A DNA stretch of 64,000 nucleotides from Acanthosoma haemorrhoidale (Eukaryota; Arthropoda; Insecta; Hemiptera; Acanthosomatidae), in assembly GCA_930367205.1 (NCBI GenBank), contig OV884013.1:117080869-117144868 (forward strand). The letters run 5' to 3'. Below, one piece after another: positions 35,288-46,906 of this stretch; the stretch's first letter is position 1, and each line of letters starts with the position of its first letter. The notes under the pieces were generated by a model. That model had not been told where the DNA came from, searched no databases, and worked only from the letters and a program-made list of their open reading frames with translations. The translations under genes were made by a program, and so were the position numbers.

Positions 35288-35334
35288 GAATTTGAAATAG
35301 AAGTTGGTTGGAAGATCTCTCCTAGAGGATTAAG
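35288..35334 (+). repeat. Right copy of 47-bp direct repeat
   Basis: Matches 34733-34779 at 45 of 47 positions; see the left copy. Confidence 0.9.
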
Positions 35335-36415
35335 GACCAAACTCAAATATTAGATAGTTTGTATATCCCGCCATACCTCTACAGTGCCAGGAGCCGTTTA
35401 CATCAACTTTGAAATACCTATCGCTTAGAAGCTGCACAAAATTACTGCCGGGTAAGATGGCATCCTAGCTTAGACAGGAGGCGAACTTGTATCTCACAGT
35501 GTTATCGCTTATTTACTTTTAACCTGATATGTTATTGTTTTCTATACATTTTGAACATAAATCAGCGTTTTTACAGTCAATGTTAAACTAATGTAAGTAA
35601 AAAGACTTAACTTAAATATTGAGGCTTCAAATAAATAAATGAAATCAGTAAAATATTCGTGCTATGTACTTCTCTAACTCATTTTATATTCCACTCAGTA
35701 AACAATCTAAAACGATGTTTGATTACATTTGATCTCGTCTTCGATATCTCATCGCCTCAACTCTAACGAGGATTACAAAAACAAAAAATACAAAGAGAAG
35801 AGGGACAAAAAACAAAAAAAACAAAAACAATCTCAATTTACCGTTTATATAAGATCTGATGAGGGCGGATCGTGATCTGGTGTTGGGATCTTATTAAAAG
35901 AAGAGGAAAAAGTAACAAATTGTGGTCGGACGCTGGCGTGATGCACGGTACAGGGAAGGATATCACGATTGGACCAATCTACGTTCGTCAGCCATCCAAC
36001 ACACGTCCTCCGCAGATGCTTCCTATTTCTTAGGGCTTATTTATTGCCGAGCACGAGGGGGAGACCTTCCGGCTGTCTCTGGATCTTGTTAATTCGAATG
36101 TATAATGTGGCATTAAGCAGTAAATAAACTTGGCAGGAAAGGCTATCTTAACTAATATTGACATAGATAATTCCTAAAATTATTCGGTCTTGGGTCAGTA
36201 GTCTCGGATATCTAGAAGTAATTAGGATGCAAGAGCACCATGTGGAAATCTTCCTTTCCTGGTGTTAACAGTGATAGATTTTAGGGAATTCCAGGGATTT
36301 GTAAATATTCCAATATTTCACGTGTGTGTTTATTGTGAATCAGTTATCTCAATCATTTATGGCCCGGTTAGGGTATCAAATAAAGATTTTTTTCAAAGAA
36401 AAATAATAGTATATA
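35335..36415. other. Spacer
   Basis: No gene recognised. The region 35860-36080 is somewhat G+C-richer. Confidence 0.45.
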
Positions 36416-37258
36416 GAGGGTGTCCCAGAATTAACGCGATATTTGATTTAAATAGAAAACACAGTTTTTAGTATTTTTTTACTGAATCATAAAGTAAATA
36501 GGATAGGGTTATTTATGTAATAACACATCGGGCAAATGGCCTCCACGACTTTTCGAAATTTTGTTGAACACTTTTGTCGAAATTTTCCATGACCATTCGG
36601 CATAAATGTGGTTGAATTTCCTCTTTTAATGCACGGGTGGATGTGGGCTTGTTGACATACACCTTTAACTTCTAATAACCCCATAAAAAGAAATCTAAAG
36701 GTGTTCAATCACACGATCTAAGGGGCCAATTCTGATCACCGAAACGAGAGAGTACACGACCTGGAAATGTCTCATGCATTATTTGAATTGTTTCATTGGC
36801 TGTATGGCATGTGGCACCATCTTGTTGAAACCACATATTGGCCACATCAATTTCATCCAATTTCGGCACAAAGAACTGTCTTAGGTGTTTTTAACAACAC
36901 TCTCACGCACTGCTTCGATATTGACATTTGAACGGCTTGTTTTTGGACGACCAGTGTGTTTAGTGTCTACAACTAATCCAGTCTCCCTAAATTATTTAAT
37001 TAATCTCTTCACAGTTGATGAAGTCAAAACACTATTCCGGCCATATTTTGTATGAAATTACCAAACTGCGGCCGCCAAACTTTCATTATTTTTGAGATAA
37101 TGTCCAACAATAAAGACACGTTCTTCTATCGTGTAACGCTCCATATTTAATAACCCTAAACTGTCAGCTGTCAAATTGTTTTTTTTTTAGGGTTGCCAGC
37201 ACTTTACTGCACAAATGGCGGCAAATTCTCATCTTGCGTTAATTCTGGGCCACCCTTT
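36416..37258 (-). mobile_element. ITm-1 element, non-autonomous, minus strand
   Basis: Both termini are present (agggtgtcccagaattaac at left; gttaattctgggccaccct at right) next to TA-rich flanks. The minus strand carries the DNA-binding half (in several frames), a variant internal junction near 36880-36895 that loses part of the RRRKHSS segment, and the C-terminal half (36487-36708 in one frame). A local duplication or replacement near 36550 corrupts the RVRMCQQSRGG region. Confidence 0.85.
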
Positions 37259-38190
37259 ATAAAGAAAAATGGTTCTATGTATTTGGATATTCCAACATAG
37301 CTCTGGTATGCCTGGAGGACTTTATATCTGCGCATATCTTACAATCTGAAAACATTTCTGCGGGGATGAGCCGCTGGTGCTGGTAAGGGCACCATGTGTG
37401 TTATATGTTTATAAAGATTGTGTTATACTATAAAGTGTTGTTAAATATACATTAAAAATTTTATATTGATTCGTTTACGTCTACTAGCTCGGAATACTAA
37501 TATAATCCTAATAATACTAACTTTTTTTATCCAAGTGATTTATAATAATGATAAATAAATAAACTGGAAGGCTTTTTACCCTATAAGTTATAAGTGCAAA
37601 TAAACGTATTGAGCCTACAAGTTATAAGAGTAATCGGTGGTAAGAATGTCGGACGTGAGATGTCAAAATCGTAGAGCATCCATTCCCCAGCAGTTTACAT
37701 CGGCATTTGAGGCTCGTCATTTATAAACAGATAAACACCGTTTAAAATGGCCTCTGCTTAAATCCAAATGGACATTCACGTGATTAGTTTTATTGCTTGG
37801 ATTGAACATTAACTCTTATCATTGCCTAAGTGTGAGCCTACGCCATCCAGCGGATCTGCTTTGTGACCGCTAACACTTTTTTTTCTGTACCAATACGTGT
37901 TCAGCCCAATGAATAGTTTTTCTTCACTGTAGTATTTATGCCTGTACCAAATGGCAGTGATATTTGTCAGAACAATTCACGTTTTAAGCTCTTATGTACT
38001 CCGAATGATAGGCGAAATATCCCATATGGAGCAATGGAGCTTCAAGCGAAAGAAATAATCAATAAGGGATTTAAACTTAAAACCAATATTTAGGGATACA
38101 GTCAGGTTAACCATTCAATATTCAAGGTCAACCTTATGGCTGTAAGTGGTCGCGTTAGGGTTGCAGATTGAAATCCTACAAAATGGCCAC
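37259..38190. other. A+T-rich spacer
   Basis: No gene or repeat recognised. Confidence 0.4.
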
Positions 38191-38780
38191 CAAAGTAATT
38201 GCAGTTCTAGGACTGACGACCTGAAAGATTCTAAATTAAATATAATAAGGATTTACACTAAGCTCAAAATTTGAACCAAGCTACCCTGAAAACGAATTCA
38301 AGGTAACTCACTCTCTAGGTTTGATTGGAATTTGAAAACCGATTGAATTTTAAAATTTTAATTATAACCATATAACCTAAAAGCCCAAATCAACCACAAA
38401 AAGTAATTGCAGTTCAACAGACGACCTTAAATATTCTAAATTTGTGTAGTCCTTTTGATGAAAATAATGAGGATTTCCACTAGGCTCAAAAGTTGAACCA
38501 AGCTACACTGAAAACCAATTTAAGGTAACTCACAATCTAGGTTTAATTGGAATTTGAAAACCGATTGAATTTTTAAATTTTTATTATAACCATACAATCT
38601 AAAAGCCCAAAAGTAATTGCAGCTCAACTGACGACCTTAAAGATTCTAAATTTGAGTAGTGATATTTAACGAAAAGGCAGGATTGAAACTAGGCTAAAAA
38701 TTTAAACCAAGTGACACGGAAACTGAATTCCAGATAAATTGCAATTTGAAAACTTATTGAATTTGAAACACTGGTTGGAT
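38191..38780. repeat. Degenerate tandem repeat of about 209 bp, nearly three units
   Basis: Landmarks gtaattgcag, gacgacctgaaagattctaa, ttgaaccaagctac and ttggaatttgaaaaccgatt recur with starts at about 38195, 38403 and 38613. The units have diverged by substitutions and small indels and the third is shortened. No coding potential. Confidence 0.85.
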
Positions 38781-40138
38781 ATATAAAATCTGTATTTTTT
38801 TCGAGACCGAGGGTGGATGTTCACTTATCTTTCAAAATTAATCAATTGATTTGAAATTGGAATTATATATTACATCTCGGACTATGCCAATTTCCAGTCT
38901 TGTTTTAATGTTTTTTTTTTTTAGGAAATATTTTAGCTACATTTTTTGAATAGTTGATGGTTTTGGACGTTGGTGATAATTGAAGAATTTTTCTTACAAT
39001 GGTTTCAACTCTCGATATTGTATATTCACTTTTTTATGTCCAAAAAATATATTTCCTAATGTTAACAAATTGTAAGGCAACCTATCCCATAATCATATAT
39101 TAATCTTGAGATTCCTGACAGGGTCCAAAAGCCTTATGTACTCTATTAAAAAATCCTCTTTTGGAAATAGGATTTATGTTACTTTCGGAACAGGTGTTGC
39201 GAGAACAGGTGACAAGAGCAGTGACAGAAGAAAGTAGCGGACCATTACCCGGTAGACACAGGAGGGCATAAAAGCGAACTGATGATCTTGAAGAGACGTT
39301 ACTCGCTTCCTGGCGAAAGGTCAGAGGGCCGGTGTGCGCTCAGCAATTACAGCCCACCAAACAGACCAGTCATCCTTCCCTGCATCATAGGTCTAACCTT
39401 TTTGGATCTATGTTTTGATTTTGCGGATTTATTGTATGCTGGAAGTTGTGGCTTCGAGGATTCGTTAGCTCGATATGATGATTCTGTGGAGCTAGGAAAT
39501 ATTTTGAGTAGAATTTCCACATAAGTTATTTACGAACGATAATATTGGGAAAACTAGAACTTAAGCTAACCTGGAGTCCGGAGGATATGACCTAACCTAA
39601 TTTAATATGGAGGAGCGTGATGGTGACCGCAGCATTAAGCCTCGGAGGCATTAAGGTCTAACACAATTCTCGCCTACAACGCTATATAAGTGGGCTGTTA
39701 CCCCATCCTAGATAGCTGCATGGGGATTACTGTAGCAGAGGCGCTCTGTCGTGATCAGCGGCGGAAGGTCAGATGGTCGAAGGACGGTCCAGCTGTTGGT
39801 AAATGTTGCCATGGTGACCCCGGATGGTGAACGATCTTCCTCTCAAGGAAATGCGCCTTCCCCTCTCTCATTATCCTAGCTGCTCACTGTATCCATAGCA
39901 ACTATACTCGCAGCCTATTGGCTTTCCCTCATGACGAACTTACAGATGTGCGGTGTCCTCAAAACTATAACAAGATGGTGAGGCAGGGTTTCTCTTTGTA
40001 TTAGTATTTATTACATTATTTAATATTCGTGGATTGAAAAAAATATTACATTATATACGCATAAATAGTTTAATGGCTTTCTAGGTATTAAAATCAAGAA
40101 AACAAATAGTCATCGATTTTAAATCTACCGCAAAGCAG
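38781..40138. other. 1.4-kb spacer
   Basis: The part from 39180 to 39960 is less A+T-rich and holds an 80-codon frame (39282-39524) with no recognisable domain. Nothing is supported as a gene. Confidence 0.4.
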
Positions 40139-40235
40139 TCACTGGTGTTCACGATAATTCAGTCAACAATTTCAGTCACTAACTCGCGATATTTCACTCA
40201 CTAATTGACAGCCAGCAGAAAACCGCAGAAACTAA
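40139..40235. repeat. Repeat R, copy 1
   Basis: About 95 bp: ctggtgttcacgataattca, then acaatttcagtcactaactc, gcgatatttcactcactaat and the gaaaaccgcag end. The same sequence at 45263-45355 also lies just upstream of a LINE-A 3' segment. Identity unknown. Confidence 0.8.
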
Positions 40236-40311
40236 ATTAAAAAGACTAGAGGACAGGGATCCTAAATCAATCAATGTATATTACCTAATAGGTAAAATGC
40301 ATTTTAATTTG

Positions 40312-40723
40312 TACCTATCCAACCACCCTAATCCCGTAGCACAGTCATTGCACTGCACCACTCATCCCTATAATCCTCCTCGGAGACTGAAACAGCAGTG
40401 GCCTCGTGACCTGCTATAAATACGTGACAGTAGAGTCCTGGCAATTGCCAGTTTCTTCAAACATGTCCTGAGCGTCTGTGGCTCTCGCGCTCTTGGTCAG
40501 CCTCCACTGGCTTGTATCCGGTGACGTGGCTGATGGAGGAGCGTTGGGGACTGGCCGAGACCCCGCTTCCTCATGCGAGGGAGGTGACAAACATGTGGAT
40601 TTGGGAGGCCTCTTGACTGTTTGTAAATACTGTATGAAACATTGTAAATATGTTATGAATGAGATCATTTATCACAATTACTTATTGCCCAATAAGACAG
40701 ATTGTAATTTTATGATAATAAAG
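40312..40723 (+). mobile_element. LINE-A 3' end
   Basis: Starts at acctatccaaccacccta, inside the RT C-terminal coding region, and runs through all conserved 3' blocks to attttatgataataaag. Slightly shortened around the gagtgaatgaaaat region. Confidence 0.85.
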
Positions 40724-41069
40724 CTATAATAAATTAATTTAAGTTTTAATAAATAATTTAAATCTTTTTGAGTGAACATGTCCTAATTGAATAACTTGAT
40801 AGTGTCTTTGATATTGTATCAAATTAATAATTTTATGATTAACGCGCAGATATTGTTATTTATTCACATATGCTTTTTAAACAGCTGATGCCCAAATGTG
40901 ATTTTCAGCCTACCTATGAACACAGTGTGAATGTATTTTTACATCGGTGCAAGAACTATTTTATTTTATGGCCGAGACCGCATGAAGAGCTTTGAGTAGA
41001 GAATTTGTGAAAATCATGTTACTTATCTAAAACTTTATAGTTATATTCAAAGAAGTTGCAATAACGCAA
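40724..41069. other. A+T-rich spacer
   Basis: No recognisable feature. Confidence 0.4.
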
Positions 41070-41683
41070 ACAGGAGGAAAGCGACATGTCGCTTCGTCTC
41101 AAACTGATGATCTATAAGTGTGTCCTCCGGCCAGCTCTGCTGTACGGTGCCCCGCTATTTACCCACTTGACTGACAATACAGCCAAATGTCTCCAACATT
41201 TCCAGAATGGGATCATGCGAAAAGTGGTCCGACATACCTCTCTCGAGAGGTTAAAGAATGCTGACCTGCACCCGTTGCTTGGTGTGCCGTCGGTGGGTGA
41301 GTTCATCCGCCGCGGACACATCAAGTTTTTGGACTCGTTGCAGCACCTCACAAACCCAGTGTTTAACTATGGCCCCACCACCCCTCCCGTATCGATGGCA
41401 ACAGACTGTCGGGGAAAAATTAGGTTAAGAATTAGTATGTAAGTTAGTTTTAAGTTTGATCAAGAAGGTGAACCCCATAACTTTTGTTAGTCAGTTTAGT
41501 CCAGTCACGTATAATGTGTATCATTATACTTTTTTATTCAGTATATAATTTTTATAAAATAACAAAATCTGTATATAATGTTGTGACGCTACAGGAAATA
41601 CAAAAATAATTTGTAAATAGATTCGCCTGAGCATCTATAATTATCTGTAGATTTAAAGGGGCTATGAAAGAAAAAAAAAGCTC
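41070..41683 (+). mobile_element. LINE-B, best-preserved copy, 5'-truncated
   Basis: RT C-terminal coding sequence (about 41086-41420) followed by the LINE-B 3' region. The latter has aaggtgaaccccataac, gtgtatcattatac, aatttgtaaatagattcgcc and the terminal aaaggggctatga plus an A-rich tail. It acts as the reference for the shorter LINE-B insertions in this window. Confidence 0.8.
41086..41442 (+). pseudogene. LINE-B reverse transcriptase C-terminal region
   Basis: A 118-codon frame: MSLRLKLMIYKCVLRPALLY, then APLFTHLTDNTAKCLQHFQN, RKVVRHTSLERL and LGVPSVGEFIRRGHIKFLDS. This matches the thumb and connection region after the RT palm in Jockey-group non-LTR elements (LRPxLLYGxPxW ... LQxFQNxxLR ... 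LxVPxxxEFIxR). The catalytic palm (YADD box) and the endonuclease are missing because of 5' truncation, so the product would be inactive. The frame remains open for over 100 codons, so the copy is relatively young. Confidence 0.75.
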
Positions 41684-42350
41684 ATGAGATAGCGATGTGG
41701 CAAATAAGTTAGTGTATTATGTTAAGAGACTCTAAATATGCTACATCTGAGTCACTAACTGTGGTAAGAGAGTTAGAATAAGTGTTCCATATATGGTCGA
41801 CGCCCCGGACAGTCCTCAAGTTCTTGGAGGGCGGCATTGGCCGACAGAAGATGGAAGGAGGAAGTCAGCGGGAGCTAACGGTCGCTAATCTGTCGTCCTC
41901 ATCTTTCCTGCAAATAGTCGATTTATGTCGATGCCGAGTCCTCGTCGCAGAAAGTTCATTTGTATTCTCGCCGGCTCTTCTCATTTGCATCGCAGGCTCC
42001 CTCTGGTTTCTCCGTCTGCAAACATCCTTGTAACCCCTCGTGCCCATCTCCCGTATGAATTAGAAGACTCGTTGGGACTATGGGAACCCGGCTAATGGCA
42101 TTCATGCGTCATTAGTCCCTTGTATTTATGACCGGCCCGGCTAATAGGCGCCTTTTAAATATTATCTTAATGATATATAGATATTTAATTTGTCAATTTC
42201 GTATTTAATTGCCTACTAGTTAGAAATATCACTCGCTTAATGTTAATAATGTTGAGCTTTCATCTTCGATAAAGTGTATTATGATTCAAAGGTAAAAAAA
42301 TCGTGGATTCCAATGTAATGTATTTTAAAATGTTTCCTCATTTCTTCTCT
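41684..42350. other. Spacer
   Basis: The block 41780-42160 is G+C-richer with overlapping 60-83 codon frames on opposite strands and no domain. No gene is supported. Confidence 0.4.
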
Positions 42351-42950
42351 CAACTTGACTAGTAGGTACATTGCTTGACCTGTAGGTACATTGCTCGACT
42401 AGTAGGTACATTGCTCGACTAGTAGGTACATTGCTCGACTAGTAGGTACATTGCTTGACTAGTAGGTACATTGCTTGACTAGTAGGTGCATTGCTCGACT
42501 AGTAGGTACATTGCTCGACTAGTAGGTACATTGCTTGACTAGTAGGTACATTGGTTGACTAGTAGGTACATTGCTTGACTAGCAGGTACGTTGCTGGACC
42601 TGTAGATACATTTCTTGACCTGTAGGTACATTGCTTGACCTGTAGGTACATTGCTTGACCTGTAGGTACATTGCTTAGCGTGTAGGTACATTGCTTGACT
42701 AGTAGGTGCATTGCTCGACTAGTAGGTACATTGCTCGACTAGTAGGTACATTGCTCGACTAGTAGGTACATTGCTTGACTAGTAGGTACATTGGTTGACT
42801 AGTAGGTACATTGCTTGACTAGCAGGTACGTTGCTGGACCTGTAGGTACATTGCTTGACCTGTAGGTACATTGCTTGACCTGTAGGTACATTGCTTGACC
42901 TGTAGGTACATTGCTTAGCGTGTAGTTACATTGCTTGACTAGTAGTTACA
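42351..42950. repeat. 20-bp minisatellite with 240-bp higher-order repeat
   Basis: About 30 units of actagtaggtacattgcttg with variants (cctgtagg, ctcgact, ggttgact, agcaggtacg, cttagcg). Rare variants recur exactly 240 bp apart: ttggttgact at 42551 and 42791, agcaggtacg at 42581 and 42821, ttgcttagcg at 42671 and 42911. A 12-unit block was therefore duplicated as a whole. The period is not a multiple of 3 and no frame runs through it. Confidence 0.95.
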
Positions 42951-43451
42951 TTGCTCTCTCCGCTGTGAAACTACGAAGAAACAGATCACATGACTCGATA
43001 CCTGTGAGAATGCTATGAAGATCTCCTCACGAATGTTAAAAAAAATAATTTATACCCTGAAGAATCTTGTATCTTCCAATCGATACTAATCTGGTTTTGC
43101 TTCTCAAGTTCACCCTTGGTTCTATATTATATTAGTTCCTATATTTAGGGTTTATTGGTTTTCCTCGTAACCAAAACCTCTGACATTTGCCAGTATTCTT
43201 CACTTCAACCTAGTACATACATGAAACTTTCCATGAAGGAAGAAGCTTAAAATTCTTGTATTCTGTATTCTTCCAACTTTAATTTACATCCCTGAATTGC
43301 ATAGATTCGCCCTTAGAGTAGAGAATCGAACTTAGACCATTGTTCCAGATGGACCACGACAAGAGCTCTATCAAAGAGGCAATAAATATTTAAAGAAAAC
43401 CTATGTTACAAACAGATTAAGGGAACTAAATATCAGTACTACAATTAAACG
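42951..43451. other. A+T-rich spacer
   Basis: No recognisable gene or repeat. Confidence 0.4.
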
Positions 43452-43956
43452 GTAAATGCCCCTTATTACGTGAGCAGCAGAACGGTCTTAATATACCTTA
43501 CATTCTCAAACTCATCTCTTCCAAGTTCATGAAATTTCATAGTAACCTATCCAACCACCCTAATCCCCTAGCACAATCATTGCACTGCTCCACTCATCCC
43601 TATAATCTTCTTCGGAGATTAAAACGGCCGTGGCCTCGTGACCCGCTATAAATGCGTAACAGCGGGATTCCTGGCAATGCCCAGTTTATCCAATCATGTC
43701 CTGAGCGTATGTGGCTCTCGCGCTCTCCGTCAGCCTCCACTGGCTCGTATCCGGTGACGCGGCTGATGGAGGAGCGTGGGGGACTGGCCGAGACCCCGCT
43801 TCCACATGCGAGGGAGGTGACAAACATGTGGATTTGTGAGGTCTCTGGGCTGTTTGTGAATACTGTATGAAAAATTGTATATATGTTATGAATGAGATCA
43901 TTTATCACAATTACTTATTGCCCAATAAGACAGATTGTAATTTTATCATACTAAAG
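43452..43956 (+). mobile_element. LINE-A 3' end with part of the RT C-terminus
   Basis: Begins in coding sequence (taaatgccccttattacgtg, encoding the NAPYYVS-type segment), continues through SKFMKFHSNLSNHPNP-like codons and the 3' blocks, and ends at attttatcatactaaag. A point change alters the AATAAA of other copies to ACTAAA. Confidence 0.85.
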
Positions 43957-44898
43957 TTGTTTTATAATAAAAAACAATTAAACCAATATAGGCAACATTT
44001 TAACAAATTTATATAATTTCGAATGTTTACGAGTTCCTATTGAAATCTATAGAAATTTCAATTTCTATCATTTATCTGGTAATTAGTGAGCATTATAAAA
44101 TTTGTTCAACCTCCATTATAACCTTATATAGCACAGTCATTTTCTTCGAGTTTCCAGGGAACAGTAAATTTTATTACTGGTAATTTTCTTTAGACGATTC
44201 CTCACGATATTATTTATAGTATTCAATTAGTGTCTATTATATCTTAAAAGATGCTTTTCTCACTTACAAAGAGTGTTACAAAGGTAATAATTTATACCTT
44301 ATTATTTCACTAGATAGTGGATTAACCAAGGTTAATAGCAATTGCATGAATCGGTAGAGTTAATTTGTGCAGTTTCTTGAAATCAGTTGAAAAAACAATT
44401 TCGAATAAACTCTTTATGTATATTTTCAAACCTTATTATTACTATAAATATTCACAAGTTATGTACTATATAGTAAAAGAAAGAGCGTAGGTATTATTAT
44501 AATATTCAAATAATATTATACTTCAAATATCCAGTTTACAATCCTTAAATCATAGAGTAATATTAACAGTATTTATTTTATGGCGCAATAGTGTGCCAAT
44601 CAAATCATTATGTAAGAATCTGATTTTTTTATACTGTTATATATTTTATTTAATACCTAAGACATGCTTGGAATAAATTAAATGCACGATTTCTATGGCT
44701 TCATTTTGCATTATGGATGTCTTCCATGTGAACTATTAAAAAAAAAATGTGAACATGAAATCTAAAATAGGTTCTGATTATTGACTTAAGAAACATCTTT
44801 GAATATGTAATGAATGTACGTTTTTCTCTGTAAGCCTACTTTTTGCTTGCGAACACTTCTTAAGTATTTCTAAGCCCGTGGTGTATTTGACAATTCTA
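43957..44898. other. Very A+T-rich spacer
   Basis: No gene or repeat recognised. Confidence 0.45.
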
Positions 44899-45262
44899 TT
44901 GAATTTTCAGAAATATTTAAATATTTGAATACCATAGAGCAAACTCACGGATAGGTAAAATAGGCCGAGTTTCTCACTTTTTGGTCTTGGGAATGATTGA
45001 TATGTCTCTTAAGTTATATTTTATTTAGTGTTCATATTTATATCCGACTATTTTGTGTTTTTAATAGAATATTTCAAGTTCAAGAGTGATGTGACTTATT
45101 GGATAATAGGCAAATACCATAAATAATTATAATCTATCTATATAAACAGATCCTACAAAATAGTGAGAAACTAGGTTTTCACTCTTCTCGAGTGATCGTG
45201 TTTTAGCTATTCGTGTGTCGGTTCCATGGTATTCAAATATTTAAATATGTCTGAAAATTCAA
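44899..45262. mobile_element. MITE-like palindromic element, 364 bp
   Basis: The ends are inverted: ttgaattttcagaaatattt and aaatatttgaatacca at the left match the reverse complement of the right end through tggtattcaaatatttaaat. Weaker inverted similarity continues inward (gagtttctcac against gagaaactagg), giving arms of roughly 70-90 bp around an A+T-rich centre. No frame. The flanks show no clear target duplication, so the family is unassigned. Confidence 0.65.
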
Positions 45263-45355
45263 ACTGGTGTTCACGATAACTTAGTCCACAATTTCAGTCA
45301 CTAACTCGCGATATTTCCCTCACTAATTGACGGGCAGACGAAAACCGCAGAAAAT
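45263..45355. repeat. Repeat R, copy 2
   Basis: Matches 40139-40235 almost throughout (ctggtgttcacgataac to cgaaaaccgcagaaaa). It directly abuts the MITE-like element on the left and a LINE-A segment on the right. Confidence 0.8.
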
Positions 45356-45357
45356 CC

Positions 45358-45768
45358 ACCAACCACCCTAATCCCCTAGTACAGTCATTGCACTGCGCCA
45401 CTCATCCCTATAATCTTCCTCGGAGACTAAAACGGCAGTGGCCTCGTGACCTCCTATAAATACGTGGCAGTGGGAGTGCTGGCAATGGCCAGTTTCTCCA
45501 ATCATGTCCTGAGCGTCTGTGGCTCTCGCGCTCTTGGCCAGCCTCCGCTCGCTCTTATCCAATGACGCGGCTGACGGAGGAGCATGGGGACTTCCCAAGA
45601 CTCCGCTTCCTCTTTCGCATACCAGGGAGGTGACAACTATGTAGACTTGGGGGGTCTCTGGGCTGTTTGTATATACAGTATAAATGAGCGTATGAATGAA
45701 AATGGTAAATTGGTATCACAATTACTTATAGCCCAACGAGGCAGGTTGTAATTTTATCATAATAAAGT
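45358..45768 (+). mobile_element. LINE-A 3' end
   Basis: Starts at ccaaccaccctaatccccta and runs through the complete set of 3' blocks to attttatcataataaag followed by ttgttgtt. The antisense frame at 45368-45598 is a shadow. Confidence 0.85.
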
Positions 45769-46906
45769 TGTTGTTAATCATAATTTACTTGGATATGGGA
45801 TGAAGGTAGCTGGCAAATAATATTTTATTCTGTACGGCATAGCAAATAGTTGCACCGAAGAAATAGTTTGATGTAAACCAGTGACCTCACTCCCGCGGCC
45901 AGGCCTTGCCGCTAATTCTAGAGCACTGCTGTCATGCGCTGTAAGAAACTGGCCCTAGCCATGTACTTCAAGCCCTAATGGAAATAGGTTCTGCCCTGTC
46001 ATGGCTTTATCGTCTTTTCCATTCCTACGACTGCTCGGCCACTTGGCAGCTGGCACTTAACCCCTTCTAGTGGATCCTCCTCCGCAGATACCGCAGAAGA
46101 AGTGGAGGAGCAGTACCGTTAATTACCGAGCGCTAACACGGCTAAATAACTCCCATATTTACGGCCATCTCTTCTGATTTACATGAGGCCAGTAACTCAC
46201 ATAGTGGCCTACGGTCAGCGACTGGGAGGAGCAACTAATGAGTTTATTGCCCGTAAAGCTTGGACTAAGCCGTGGGAAGCTCCGTAGCAAGTCCGTGCTT
46301 TACGAGAGGCTGTCGGAGTTCTTTTCTAGTCTACAGCACATAGCCATCTTCTTCATTGTCCGCAACCGCATTTCACTTCCCGGCATCTCCAGTCGATGAA
46401 TACTCAATTCATCAAACCAAAAATTATATTTCATAGCTTTAAAAATACAAAAATCCTCGAATGAGCCGAAAAACATCATTCTGCGAAACCGCTGTAGAAT
46501 AATGTTTAAGTATACATGTTGGTTCCATGGTCAGTTGCCTTGCTCCCTTGTTATATTAATACTAATTAAGTCGGTTATATTAACCGAATGGCAGGCTGCA
46601 ACTGGAGAATTGATCAGATATAGATACCGTAGAAGATGTAACACAAGTACTTCGGTAGAGTTAAACCCGGACCAATATACTTAAATTGAGAACTTGGTAA
46701 TATGAGTAAAAAATGCAGACCCGACATATTACCAAATATACAACTCAGAGGTAGGACATTTTAGATAAACGAGCAAGCAATTACTGACCTCAGTTGAAGT
46801 AAAGTACAAAGCTGGATCAGTTTGGTCATGTCTGTCGAATGGACTTTAAGCCGGGACTCCATACAAATGATCAAGTATTTGAGGGAGATCTCGGAATATG
46901 TACCTA
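45769..46906. other. Spacer with G+C-richer block
   Basis: The stretch 45890-46390 is G+C-richer, with no recognisable frame. A 60-codon frame at 46502-46684 has no domain. The stretch ends with TA, the target dinucleotide of the mariner that follows. Confidence 0.45.

Noticed and set aside
35029..35353. Overlapping frames rich in repeated heptads on both strands
   Set aside because: They are products of the 21-bp tandem expansion. Only the transposase phase is meaningful and it is broken elsewhere.
42351..42950. CRISPR-like array of 20-bp units
   Set aside because: Same reasons: contiguous variants of one unit without spacers.
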